DNA of 13,154 nucleotides from Gammaproteobacteria bacterium. Its GTDB lineage: Bacteria; Pseudomonadota; Gammaproteobacteria; Pseudomonadales; Porticoccaceae. The stretch's first letter is position 1. Every line of letters begins with the position of its first letter. The stretch is from assembly GCA_003646355.1 (NCBI GenBank), contig QNFO01000008.1:1-13154 (forward strand). The letters are read 5' to 3'. The notes beneath the pieces are model-generated. The model saw only the letters and a program-made list of their open reading frames with translations, was not told the DNA's origin and made no database searches. Both the position numbers and the translations under genes were made by a program. Positions 1-6,868 of this stretch are shown one piece after another.

Positions 1-623
1 GCGTGATTGACACTCAGTACCTTATGTCGGCGGTTAAAGATGACCACAGCATCACCGGCGGTAGCAATAACCTGCTCGGTAAAGGCCAGGCGATTATAAA
101 TCCGCTGGTCCTCTGTAACATCGAGAGAAACACACTGAAAACCCGCTGGGCGTCCGTCACTATCCGTCAATTTAGAAAAACTGTGCTGGTAAGACTGCGA
201 GCCAAAAACACTGTGGGCTACAAACTCATCGCCGCTCTGGGCTCGCGATAACAGCGCACAAAATTCGGGATAATCATCATTAAGAACAGCAATATCACGA
301 CCGAGTAAATCTGCGGTATCGACTTCATTGTTAATACCTTGCCAACCCAGAACTTGAGTTAGTCGGCCCTGCTTATCGACCTGCCATATCACCACCTTGC
401 AGATATTGGCAATATCCTCCAGTGAATCCCTGCCTTCACTTGGCGACGATTCAAAAATGACCGGGCGATGTCGTGCTTTTAATAACAGAACACCAAGAGC
501 ACAAGAAATAGCTAGTAGGAGGTAGAGCAGAATATTGTCACTGAAGGGAAAGCCCGCTAAAAAATGCAGGCAAATTGCCACTGACAGGAAAGTCAGGACA
601 GAGAAAAAGGGTGCTAGCCTCAA
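1..623 (-). CDS. Membrane-anchored PAS-domain sensor protein, N-terminal part (partial)
   Basis: The minus-strand frame is open from 623 to the window edge (207 codons plus 2 bases), so the C-terminal output domain is missing. There is no ATG. An in-frame TGA at 711-713 limits the 5' end, and I chose TTG at 621-623 because GAGAAGGGG sits about 6-14 bases upstream as a ribosome binding site. The product starts with two hydrophobic segments (about residues 5-25 and 30-48) joined by a very short loop, then a charged stretch beginning KARHR. A PAS fold spans about residues 67-155 (VVIWQVDKQGRL at its start, SLDVTEDQ at its end), and a second PAS begins at the edge (TAGDAVVIFNRRHKVLSVN). Such proteins usually end in GGDEF/EAL cyclic-di-GMP domains or a histidine kinase. 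Which applies here cannot be seen. The PAS call is firm, the output domain unknown. Confidence 0.75.
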   Translation of the reverse strand, partial: MRLAPFFSVLTFLSVAICLHFLAGFPFSDNILLYLLLAISCALGVLLLKARHRPVIFESSPSEGRDSLEDIANICKVVIWQVDKQGRLTQVLGWQGINNEVDTADLLGRDIAVLNDDYPEFCALLSRAQSGDEFVAHSVFGSQSYQHSFSKLTDSDGRPAGFQCVSLDVTEDQRIYNRLAFTEQVIATAGDAVVIFNRRHKVLSVNH

Positions 624-770
624 CGAGAGCCCCTTCTCAAGACAATCAGGCGGGGAATGAAGGCAGCAGTGCCCGGCGAATTCAATCGACGCCGACCAAG
701 ATGCAAAGACTCACTGGCAAAACCCATCATTTCCCCAAACCGGCAACTGGCCGAAATCCACGAAGCGCGG

Positions 771-797
771 AGTATATGAGCTGTCTTCATCTGCCAA
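771..797 (-). promoter_or_regulatory. Possible sigma-70 promoter for the PAS sensor gene
   Basis: On the minus strand TTGGCA (792-797, 5 of 6 to the -35 consensus) precedes TATACT (771-776, 5 of 6 to the -10 consensus). The spacing is 15 bp, shorter than ideal. It would give a leader of about 140 bases before the TTG start at 623. This is a consensus match only. Confidence 0.35.
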
Positions 798-799
798 CA

Positions 800-822
800 G
801 GGCTGAAGAGCCCCCAGGGGCT
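800..822. repeat. Mutually exclusive stem-loops GGGCT-AGCCC-GGGCT
   Basis: GGGCT (800-804) can pair with AGCCC (809-813) around a GAAG loop. The same AGCCC can instead pair with GGGCT (818-822) around CCAG. Both 5-bp stems cannot form together. On the minus strand no run of U follows, so it is a weak terminator candidate for the dehydrogenase operon or an attenuator-like switch. Either role is speculative. Confidence 0.4.
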
Positions 823-982
823 GAAAGGTTAAATAGCTTCTCAAACGGCTATCACTCGCGGTTTTGGCCTAAGCTTGCGTCCTCCTATCGCAAATCAAAG
901 CCCTCTCAACGCCGCCATTCCTGCGGTCGCTGTTTACTTTTTATTGTCTTTAAGGGATAAAATCCCGCCAGTGCATGAACGA

Positions 983-2128
983 CTACAAACTGCGTGCAAC
1001 CACTTCCAACATAATTTCACTGGTACCGGCATATATTCGCGCAACGCGACTATCGGCGTACATACGGCAGATCAAATATTCATCCATATAGCCGTAACCA
1101 CCGTGCAATTGCAGACACTCATCGACGATCTTCTGCTGCAGCTCAGAAATCCACCACTTAGACATCGAGGCGGTAGCATTATCGAGTTCGCCACTCACCA
1201 CTTTTTCAACGCAACTGTCGATAAAGACGCGGGCAGCACGGGTTAAAGAAGCCACTTCCGCCAACTTAAAGCGGGTGTTTTGCATCTCCATCAAAGGCTT
1301 GCCAAAAACGTGCCGTTCTTTAACGTATTTCAGCGTTTCCTCAATGGCGCCCTCCATTAAAGCGACACCCTGAATACCCACGGTGCTGCGCTCATAGGGC
1401 AAGTCACTCATTAACTGGTAAAAGCCCTTACCCGCTTCACCGCCGAGCAACTGACTCTCGTGGACGCGTACATCTTCAAAGAACAGCTCGACCGTATCCT
1501 GGGCTTTCTGTCCCATTTTTTTCAGCTTTTTGCCGACGCGATAACCCGGCAAATCGGCCGTCTCGAGCAACAACAGAGACAAGCCCTTACTGCCAGCATT
1601 GGTATCCGTCTTGACGATCAACACCAGCAGCTCACAAAGGTAACCATTGGTAATAAAAATCTTTGAACCGTTGACGATGTAGTGCTCACCATCTTTCACG
1701 GCTTTAGTCGTAATGGCTTGCAGGTCTGAACCGGTGCCCGGCTCGGTCATGGCAATGGCAGCAATCATCTCACCGCTGGCCATTTTTGGCAGGTATTTGA
1801 GTTTTTGCGCTTCAGTGCCGTGATTAACAATATAGTGGGCGCTGATACTGTGCACACCCTGGCCCATGCCCGTTAGTCCGCGACGCCATTGCTCCTCAAA
1901 AAATACCGCTTCATAACGAAAATCAGCACCACCACCGCCGTATTCAGCGGGGATGTCACTGCAGAGAAAGCCTTGGGCGCCGGCCTTGCGCCAGATTTCT
2001 TTGTCGATATGACCCTGCTCACGCCAGCGCTCATCGTGGGGCTGCATCTCATTTTCAACAAAGCGGCTAACGGAATTGCGGTAAATATCGAGGTTTTCAT
2101 CCATCCACGAAGGGCGGTAATCACTCAT
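983..2128 (-). CDS. Acyl-CoA dehydrogenase, long-chain (LCAD/IVD-like) active-site type
   Basis: A 381-residue FAD enzyme, full length for the family, which oxidises acyl-CoA to trans-2-enoyl-CoA and passes electrons to electron-transfer flavoprotein in the cytoplasm. The N-terminal helical domain (1-120) is followed by the flavin/substrate motif MTEPGTGSD (127-135), GSKIFITNG (154-162), and the C-terminal helical domain with HGGYGYMDEY (342-351) and RIYAGTSEIM (364-373). The residue matching medium-chain Glu376 is Ala367. Glu246 in LPYERSTVG aligns with the alternative catalytic base of long-chain and isovaleryl-CoA dehydrogenases, so the enzyme should be active with that geometry. ATG start with GGAG about 10 bases upstream. 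It follows two MaoC-type hydratase genes on the same strand (74-nt gap), suggesting one operon for a beta-oxidation-like cycle. Substrate unknown; long or branched chains are likeliest. Confidence 0.93.
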   Translation of the reverse strand: MSDYRPSWMDENLDIYRNSVSRFVENEMQPHDERWREQGHIDKEIWRKAGAQGFLCSDIPAEYGGGGADFRYEAVFFEEQWRRGLTGMGQGVHSISAHYIVNHGTEAQKLKYLPKMASGEMIAAIAMTEPGTGSDLQAITTKAVKDGEHYIVNGSKIFITNGYLCELLVLIVKTDTNAGSKGLSLLLLETADLPGYRVGKKLKKMGQKAQDTVELFFEDVRVHESQLLGGEAGKGFYQLMSDLPYERSTVGIQGVALMEGAIEETLKYVKERHVFGKPLMEMQNTRFKLAEVASLTRAARVFIDSCVEKVVSGELDNATASMSKWWISELQQKIVDECLQLHGGYGYMDEYLICRMYADSRVARIYAGTSEIMLEVVARSL

Positions 2129-2202
2129 TTATTATTACTCCTATTCGAATCTCGCCCCAATGCGCTCAGATCCTGTTATTTAATCGTGGCACTGGGTGTT
2201 TA

Positions 2203-2640
2203 CTATGCAGTGGCTGTGGGGGCACTAACTCTTATCTGCGCATCACCTGTCAATTTTGACTCGCCATTTTGGTCGACCGCCCTAAGCTTCAGCTTGAGGG
2301 TATAAACACCGTCATTTTCGGCTTTATCAATCACCTCACCGTGGCAGGTAATGGTATCGCCCACGTAAACGATGGCACCAAATTTAACGCCAAAGCTGAT
2401 AATCGCCGTCTGGGGCACCCAGCCCGTCAACAATTGCCCCATATAGGCCATATCGAGCATACCGTGGACGAAGACATCATCGGCACCCGCAGCGCGGGCA
2501 AAGTCACTATCAACATGCACCGGATTGTGGTCATTCGACGCCCCACAAAAGTAGGCCAACGTGGTGCGCGTAATGGGGGGTTTCATCAAGCTCGGCAGTT
2601 GCTCGCCAATGGCTATTTGATCAAAAAAAATCTCTTTCAT
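2203..2640 (-). CDS. MaoC-like (R)-specific enoyl-CoA hydratase, HadB-like catalytic subunit
   Basis: 145 residues, a single hotdog-fold MaoC domain. The hydratase-2 signature is present as YFCGASNDHNPVH (30-42): Asp37 and His42, five residues apart, match the catalytic Asp/His pair of PhaJ and HadB. A conserved VHGML follows at 58-62. It should add water to trans-2-enoyl-CoA to give (R)-3-hydroxyacyl-CoA, or run the reverse dehydration. ATG start with AGGA about 6 bases upstream. It lies 45 bases downstream of a second MaoC protein that lacks the catalytic pair and 74 bases upstream of an acyl-CoA dehydrogenase, all on the minus strand. By analogy with mycobacterial HadAB, the two small proteins probably form an obligate heterodimer (inference). 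MaoC identity is strong, substrate unknown. Confidence 0.9.
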   Translation of the reverse strand: MKEIFFDQIAIGEQLPSLMKPPITRTTLAYFCGASNDHNPVHVDSDFARAAGADDVFVHGMLDMAYMGQLLTGWVPQTAIISFGVKFGAIVYVGDTITCHGEVIDKAENDGVYTLKLKLRAVDQNGESKLTGDAQIRVSAPTATA

Positions 2641-2685
2641 ATTTTCCTAACTATCAATTCTTGTCTGGCAAGCTGCCAACATTGC

Positions 2686-3126
2686 TTAAGCTCGTTCAAC
2701 CACCGTTTGGCGAAAACGCGTGGTCAGCTGCCCTAGCTGATTAGTGGCGACGGTTTCCTCGACCATAAATTTAAAGGCGCCGCGACGCTTTTCAAAGACA
2801 TCGGTAATGGTCGCCACCAGGGTGATTTGGTCACCCCCGCAAATCGGCTCAAAATATTCGAAGCTCTGGGCGGTATGCAAAATTTTGGTGGCATCCAGAC
2901 CCACCGCTTTCGCGCGGGAAAAGGGGTCCGGCACAGCACAACCCAGGGTTACCCCGTAAGTGGGTGGCGCGAGTATGGCGCGGTAGCCCTCGGCTATCGC
3001 CGCTTCTTCATCAAAATAGATCGGATTTTCTTCGCCCACAGCTTTGGCAAAAAACTTTAATTGCCACCTGTCTACATCCACTACCAGCGCCGGAAAACTC
3101 TTGCCGATCAAGGTCTTATCTAACAT
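2686..3126 (-). CDS. MaoC N-terminal-type dehydratase, HadA-like non-catalytic partner
   Basis: A 146-residue hotdog-fold protein of the MaoC_dehydrat_N/FAS1-like type. The opening IGKSFPALVVDVDRWQL, then FFAKAVGEENPIYFDEEAA and LAPPTYGV, is typical. At the hydratase signature the catalytic Asp and His are replaced by Glu32 and Tyr37 (GEENPIY), as expected for the structural, substrate-binding subunit of a HadAB-type heterodimer. I chose ATG at 3124-3126 because the family normally begins right at this point. A TTG at 3181-3183 would add 19 residues that look unlike the family. Neither start has a strong ribosome binding site (GGTAATGG lies just before the ATG). First gene of the likely three-gene minus-strand operon, divergent from the TonB receptor with which it shares its upstream region. 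Confident as MaoC family; heterodimer role inferred. Confidence 0.87.
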   Translation of the reverse strand: MLDKTLIGKSFPALVVDVDRWQLKFFAKAVGEENPIYFDEEAAIAEGYRAILAPPTYGVTLGCAVPDPFSRAKAVGLDATKILHTAQSFEYFEPICGGDQITLVATITDVFEKRRGAFKFMVEETVATNQLGQLTTRFRQTVVERA

Positions 3127-3217
3127 GCCATTACCATTAATTTTTTCAGCCCGCAATGTATCGGTATCGACCGGCCAATACAAGCGCTAGCCCATAACAA
3201 ATAATCCGATGCACAGG

Positions 3218-3234
3218 TGCGACAAAGTGTCGCA
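3218..3234. promoter_or_regulatory. Perfect inverted repeat resembling a RegA/RegR/PrrA operator
   Basis: TGCGACA-AAG-TGTCGCA is a perfect 7-bp inverted repeat in the divergent intergenic region 3127-3292. Its core GCGAC-N5-GTCGC fits the published RegR box GNGRCRTTNNGNCGC at every fixed position except the central TT (recalled from the literature). The window also encodes a RegB/RegA-family pair at 5606-7419. A second overlapping pair, CCGATGC (3206-3212) and GCATCGG (3232-3238), enlarges the symmetric region. Binding by RegA is inference. Confidence 0.55.
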
Positions 3235-3257
3235 TCGGTACAGACCTTGGGAAAAGT

Positions 3258-3263
3258 TATCAT
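3258..3263 (+). promoter_or_regulatory. Possible -10 element for the TonB receptor gene
   Basis: TATCAT matches the -10 consensus at 5 of 6 positions, 29 bases before the ATG at 3293. No good -35 lies 15-19 bp upstream. The inverted repeat centred at 3226 occupies that zone, about 44 bp before the inferred start near 3270, a typical place for a class II activator. Weak evidence by itself. Confidence 0.35.
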
Positions 3264-3292
3264 AAGTCCACTATTTAACTACGGATTTAACA

Positions 3293-5416
3293 ATGAACAA
3301 AGCCTTCCCTCTATCTCTAATTGCGATAGCTGTTTCCCTTTGCACTCAGCCTATTTATGCCCAGGGCAACACAGAGTCTCGTCAAGCTGAGGCCAAAACA
3401 CAGGCGCCTGCTAGCCCAGTTATGGAAGAGGTTATTGTCGAAGGTGAGGCCTTAAGTGCTGTAAAAACACTACGTATAAAGCCCGATGTCATGAACCGGC
3501 CCGACAGCGCCGCTGTATTAAAGGCGTTACCCGGTGCCAACATTAATAGCAACGGCCCCGTTACCGGTATCGCCCAGTACCGAGGGCTATTCGGCGATCG
3601 CGTTGCAGTGTCGATGGAAAATGAGGCCGTACTCGGCGGTGGCCCCAATGCCATGGACACCCCCCTGTCTTACGCCCCCCCCTTAGTACTTAAATCCATC
3701 GAAATCAGCCCCGGTATCGCCTCGGTTGCCGACAGCCAGGAATCCATTGGCGGCCTGATTCAAGCCAAACTTGACCGTGGTGATTTTGCTGAAACTCGGG
3801 AAGCCACAATCTCCGGCGATATTGCGACCCGCTATGGCTCCGTCGATGACGGCAGCAACAGCGCTGCAAAAGTGGTCGCCGCCAATGATCAGCACAAGCT
3901 AGCCATTCTCGCATCCTTTGACGAAGGTGATGATGCAGAAACCGGCGACGGTAAAACCCTGCGCGACACCGGCTACCAGCGTGAGCGCTACGACCTGAGT
4001 TACGGCTGGCAAAATGATACCAGCGAAGCGGAAGTCTCCCTTGGCAAACTGGAAACCAGTAATACCGGCACACCGGCCCTGCCCATGGACATTATCGATA
4101 TCGATAGCGACATGGCCAACTTCAATGGTGCGACCCAATTCAATGGCGCAACGATTCGCACGCGCATGGGCTACCGCCACGTTTATCATTTGATGGACAA
4201 TTTCTCCCTGCGCTCGAACAGCAACAACATGCGCTACCGGGCAACTGAAGCGATCGGGCAACAATTCACCTGGGGCGCTAGTGTCGAATTCCCTATCGGC
4301 GATGACTCTCTAACACTCGGTATCGATAGCGCTGAAACACTCCACGACGCCGTGATCACCAACCCCAATATGGCGATGTTTCGCGTGCAGAACTTTGCCG
4401 ATGCCGAGCGCGACATTTACGGCTTTTTCACCGAGTGGAAAGGTTCGCGCGGCGGCTGGGAACTTGAAGCCGGTGTGCGCTACAACCATGTTGGCATGAA
4501 CAGTGATGAGGTCTCCTCCTCCGGCATGATGCCGATGATGCAAATGCAGGCCAACCAACTCGCCAACGACTTTAACGGCGCCAACCGTGACCAGAGTTTT
4601 GACAATATCGACATTGTGTTAAAAGCCACTCGTCCTCTCAACCCCAGCACTGATTTCAATGTTGGCCTCGGTAGAAAGAACCGCGCACCCTCCTATCAAG
4701 AGCTCTACCTATGGCTGCCCATGCAATCCACCGGCGGTCTTGCTGACGGACGCACCTACATCGGCAACCTCGATCTCGACAGCGAAACCAATCATGAAAT
4801 CACCCTCGGCCTGGATTGGAGCGAAGGCGATTTCTACGCCAGCGGGCAGATCTTTTTCCGCAAGGTGGATGACTTTATTCAGGGCACACCCTCAACCAAC
4901 ATGACGGCCAATATGTTGTCGACCATGATGAGCGGCCAGAACCCCCTGCAATTTAACAATATCGATGCCGAACTCTACGGCCTCGATGGTCGCTACGGCA
5001 TGATGCTAAACGACAATTGGCGGCTCGATGGCGTACTCAGCTATGTCCGTGGCAAGGACAAAGACGGCAACGACAATCTCTATCGCGTTGCGCCCTTAAA
5101 CAACCGTCTGACATTAACCTGGGAGCAGGACAAGCTGAGCGCCAATCTCGAATCGGTACTCTACGCCAGCCAATCAAAAACGGCGTCTTATAATGACGAA
5201 GACAAAAGTGCGGGCTATGGTTTGCTCAACCTCTACAGCCAATACCAACTCTCCTCTGATTTGCGCATTAACGCCGGTATCGAGAACCTGCTCGACAAGG
5301 ATTACGTCGACCACCTGACAGGCTACAACCGCAATGGCGATAGTGATATTCCCGTCGGTGATCGCCTGCCGGGCCGGGGTCGCAACTTCTTTGTCAGCGC
5401 CGCTCTGTCCTTCTAA
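3293..5416 (+). CDS. TonB-dependent outer-membrane receptor, copper-receptor (OprC/NosA)-like
   Basis: 707 residues. A signal peptide covers 1-23 (cleavage after PIYA), a TonB-box-like EEVIVEG lies at 45-51, the plug spans about 60-165, then a 22-strand-type barrel ends in Phe (AALSF). Two plug and barrel features recall the copper receptor OprC: GGPNAMDTP (116-124), matching its CPNRMDPP segment, and HLMDNFSLR (299-307), matching HVMDNYSLR. These are the two halves of the OprC CxxxM-HxM copper site; here Met121, His299 and Met301 remain, but the Cys position is Gly117. Loops are rich in Met (GMMPMMQMQ at 411-419; NMTANMLSTMM at 537-547), consistent with a copper ligand. ATG start with GGA about 9 bases upstream, and a strong terminator follows at 5473. 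It lies upstream of regBA and next to a RegA-like palindrome. TonB receptor certain; copper specificity probable but not proven. Confidence 0.93.
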   Translation: MNKAFPLSLIAIAVSLCTQPIYAQGNTESRQAEAKTQAPASPVMEEVIVEGEALSAVKTLRIKPDVMNRPDSAAVLKALPGANINSNGPVTGIAQYRGLFGDRVAVSMENEAVLGGGPNAMDTPLSYAPPLVLKSIEISPGIASVADSQESIGGLIQAKLDRGDFAETREATISGDIATRYGSVDDGSNSAAKVVAANDQHKLAILASFDEGDDAETGDGKTLRDTGYQRERYDLSYGWQNDTSEAEVSLGKLETSNTGTPALPMDIIDIDSDMANFNGATQFNGATIRTRMGYRHVYHLMDNFSLRSNSNNMRYRATEAIGQQFTWGASVEFPIGDDSLTLGIDSAETLHDAVITNPNMAMFRVQNFADAERDIYGFFTEWKGSRGGWELEAGVRYNHVGMNSDEVSSSGMMPMMQMQANQLANDFNGANRDQSFDNIDIVLKATRPLNPSTDFNVGLGRKNRAPSYQELYLWLPMQSTGGLADGRTYIGNLDLDSETNHEITLGLDWSEGDFYASGQIFFRKVDDFIQGTPSTNMTANMLSTMMSGQNPLQFNNIDAELYGLDGRYGMMLNDNWRLDGVLSYVRGKDKDGNDNLYRVAPLNNRLTLTWEQDKLSANLESVLYASQSKTASYNDEDKSAGYGLLNLYSQYQLSSDLRINAGIENLLDKDYVDHLTGYNRNGDSDIPVGDRLPGRGRNFFVSAALSF

Positions 5417-5472
5417 GCCCAACTAAAAAGTCGAGCTAATAAATACACAGCGCAGCTGTAGTACCCACCCTG

Positions 5473-5508
5473 GTAAAGCCAGCCTTGCAAGCTCAGGGCT
5501 GGCTTTAC
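5473..5508 (+). terminator. Strong hairpin terminator after the TonB receptor
   Basis: A perfect 12-bp stem, GTAAAGCCAGCC (5473-5484) with GGCTGGCTTTAC (5497-5508), around a 12-base loop, begins 56 bases after the receptor stop. It is followed by a short T-rich stretch (TATTTCAT). It separates the receptor transcript from regB, which therefore needs its own promoter. Confidence 0.75.
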
Positions 5509-5520
5509 TATTTCATAAAA

Positions 5521-5540
5521 GCCCAAAACTGCGTTTGGGC
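5521..5540 (+). repeat. Stem-loop in the regB upstream region
   Basis: GCCCAAA (5521-5527) pairs with TTTGGGC (5534-5540) around ACTGCG, only 12 bases after the terminator. It is followed by AGCGCAATTTGTT, so it may be a second terminator arm, or an operator or leader structure for regB. Confidence 0.45.
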
Positions 5541-5605
5541 AGCGCAATTTGTTAGCATGGGGGCATCAGCGACTACCCCTTTACTTCGCCTATGAGCACT
5601 GACCT

Positions 5606-6868
5606 TTGAGCAAGCCCCCCGTCAATATTTCCGCCGCCCGACAAAACCTTCGCCGTCTGGCCAATATTCGCTACATCGCCCTCGGCGGGCAAATTCTTGC
5701 GCTCTATTATTTCACCCAGATCTACCCTCTGGGTTTACCCATGGGCACCATCAGCACTCTGGTTATCGGCTTCGCCATCATCAACATACTCACCCAATGG
5801 CGCAGCCACTGGGCAAGGGCTATTTCAGAAAAAGAGTTTGGCGCCCACCTGCTAGTCGATATCAGCGCCCTCACCGTGCTTCTCTATTTTAGCGGCGGTG
5901 CCACCAACCCTTTTATTTCTTATTATTTAGTGCCCATCAGCATCGCCGCCATTAGCTTGCCCATGGCGATGACCTGGACTATTACCGGCCTCTCCATAAT
6001 CGCCTACAGTCTGCTCCTCGTCTATTACCAACCCTTTACCCAGCTCGCACCCCACCACGGCAACACCGGCTTTAACCTACATATTATCGGCATGTGGATT
6101 AACTTCGCCCTCAGTGCCGGGCTTATTACCTACTTTGTGGTGAGAATGGCCGCCGCTCTGCGCATGCAAGAGGCCGAACTGAGCGCGCAAAAAGAAGAGC
6201 AAATGCAGGATGAACAGCTACTCGCCATCGCCACCCTCGCCGCCGGTGCCGCCCACGAACTGGGCACACCACTAAACACCATGAAATTACTCATCGACAA
6301 CCTGGCCGAAGAGGTGACTGACCCCGAACAACGCCAAGACGTCGCCACGCTGAACCAGCAAATTGCCCGCTGTCGCAAAACCCTGCAAAGCCTGGTCAAT
6401 GCCGCCAGTATTATCGAAGAGGGTTCCAGCCCCATTTCCGTCGCCGCTTATGTCGATGGGGTGCTCGACAATTGGCTGCTAATTCGCCCCGATGTTAAGC
6501 CCGCAATCAACATCGCCAGCGACAGCCCGCCTATCAACGCCTGCTTTCATCCGGTGATTCAGCAATCCCTGCTCAACCTGCTCAATAACGCCGCCGAGGC
6601 CAGCCCCGAACAGCTGGAAATCACGATCCACTGGGATGAGCAAAGCCTTTACATCGACATTCGCGATTACGGCCCCGGCCTTAGCCCCGAGCAGCTTGAA
6701 AAAATGGGTAAGCCCATTCCCAGTGACAAACCCGGCGGCCTCGGTCTCGGTCTGTTTCTCACCCACAGCAGCCTCAATCGCTACGGTGGCCGAGTGAGTC
6801 TGTTAAATGCCGATGGCGGCGGGCTACTCACCTCTGTCGTCCTACCACTACAAGCGGTTTGCAACTAA
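5606..6868 (+). CDS. regB: Redox-sensing histidine kinase, RegB/PrrB/RoxS family
   Basis: 420 residues in the inner membrane. About six transmembrane segments fill residues 21-180, including the quinone-binding motif GGATNPF (97-103), a full match to the RegB GGxxNPF heptad. The H-box ATLAAGAAHELGTPLNT (209-225) carries the phosphorylated His217 in the wording characteristic of this family. Cys256 in IARCRKTL matches the redox-active cysteine of RegB dimers. The N-box (NLLNNAAEAS, 324-333), G1 (DYGPGLS, 354-360) and G2 (GGLGLGLFL, 377-385) form the ATPase domain. Family members phosphorylate RegA when respiration is impaired or quinones are reduced. The only usable start is TTG at 5606: TGA at 5599-5601 closes the frame upstream, and no Shine-Dalgarno is visible. 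TAATG overlap with regA shows co-translation. Confidence 0.93.
   Translation: MSKPPVNISAARQNLRRLANIRYIALGGQILALYYFTQIYPLGLPMGTISTLVIGFAIINILTQWRSHWARAISEKEFGAHLLVDISALTVLLYFSGGATNPFISYYLVPISIAAISLPMAMTWTITGLSIIAYSLLLVYYQPFTQLAPHHGNTGFNLHIIGMWINFALSAGLITYFVVRMAAALRMQEAELSAQKEEQMQDEQLLAIATLAAGAAHELGTPLNTMKLLIDNLAEEVTDPEQRQDVATLNQQIARCRKTLQSLVNAASIIEEGSSPISVAAYVDGVLDNWLLIRPDVKPAINIASDSPPINACFHPVIQQSLLNLLNNAAEASPEQLEITIHWDEQSLYIDIRDYGPGLSPEQLEKMGKPIPSDKPGGLGLGLFLTHSSLNRYGGRVSLLNADGGGLLTSVVLPLQAVCN

Larger units (their letters stand above)
624..982. other. Non-coding stretch with several hairpins between the PAS gene and the acyl-CoA dehydrogenase
   Basis: No convincing gene is present on either strand; short frames here lack ribosome binding sites and protein character. 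On the minus strand, reading away from the dehydrogenase stop at 983, it holds a small hairpin GGGAT/ATCCC (954-966, no U-run). Next come CCGC/GCGG with loop AGGAATG (912-926) and TTGCG/CGCAA with loop ATAGGAGGA (875-893). Then come mutually exclusive GGGCT/AGCCC hairpins (800-822), a possible promoter (771-797), and a GC-rich leader to 624. The GGA-containing loops resemble CsrA/RsmA binding hairpins, but nothing proves an RNA gene. Confidence 0.5.

Noticed and set aside
575..844. Small open frames on both strands (575-832 plus, 620-844 minus).
   Set aside because: They overlap the PAS gene start and hairpin region, have no ribosome binding sites, and their translations have no protein-like character.
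720..960. Possible cyclic-di-GMP (GEMM) riboswitch on the minus strand upstream of the PAS gene, prompted by GGACGCAAGC followed by GGCC.
   Set aside because: The other conserved parts of the GEMM consensus (the first ACGCANAGGGCAAACC arm and the tetraloop-receptor pair) are absent, and the match is about 250 bases from the start codon.
875..1246. A 123-codon plus-strand frame.
   Set aside because: It runs antisense across the conserved C-terminal end of the acyl-CoA dehydrogenase and is a shadow of that gene.
3127..3183. TTG start at 3181-3183 for the HadA-like protein.
   Set aside because: It would add 19 residues not typical of the family; the ATG at 3124-3126 starts just before the conserved IGKSFP segment.
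3705..4264. Long minus-strand frames opposite the TonB receptor.
   Set aside because: They are antisense shadows of a full-length receptor with signal peptide and terminal Phe; their sequences show no family resemblance.
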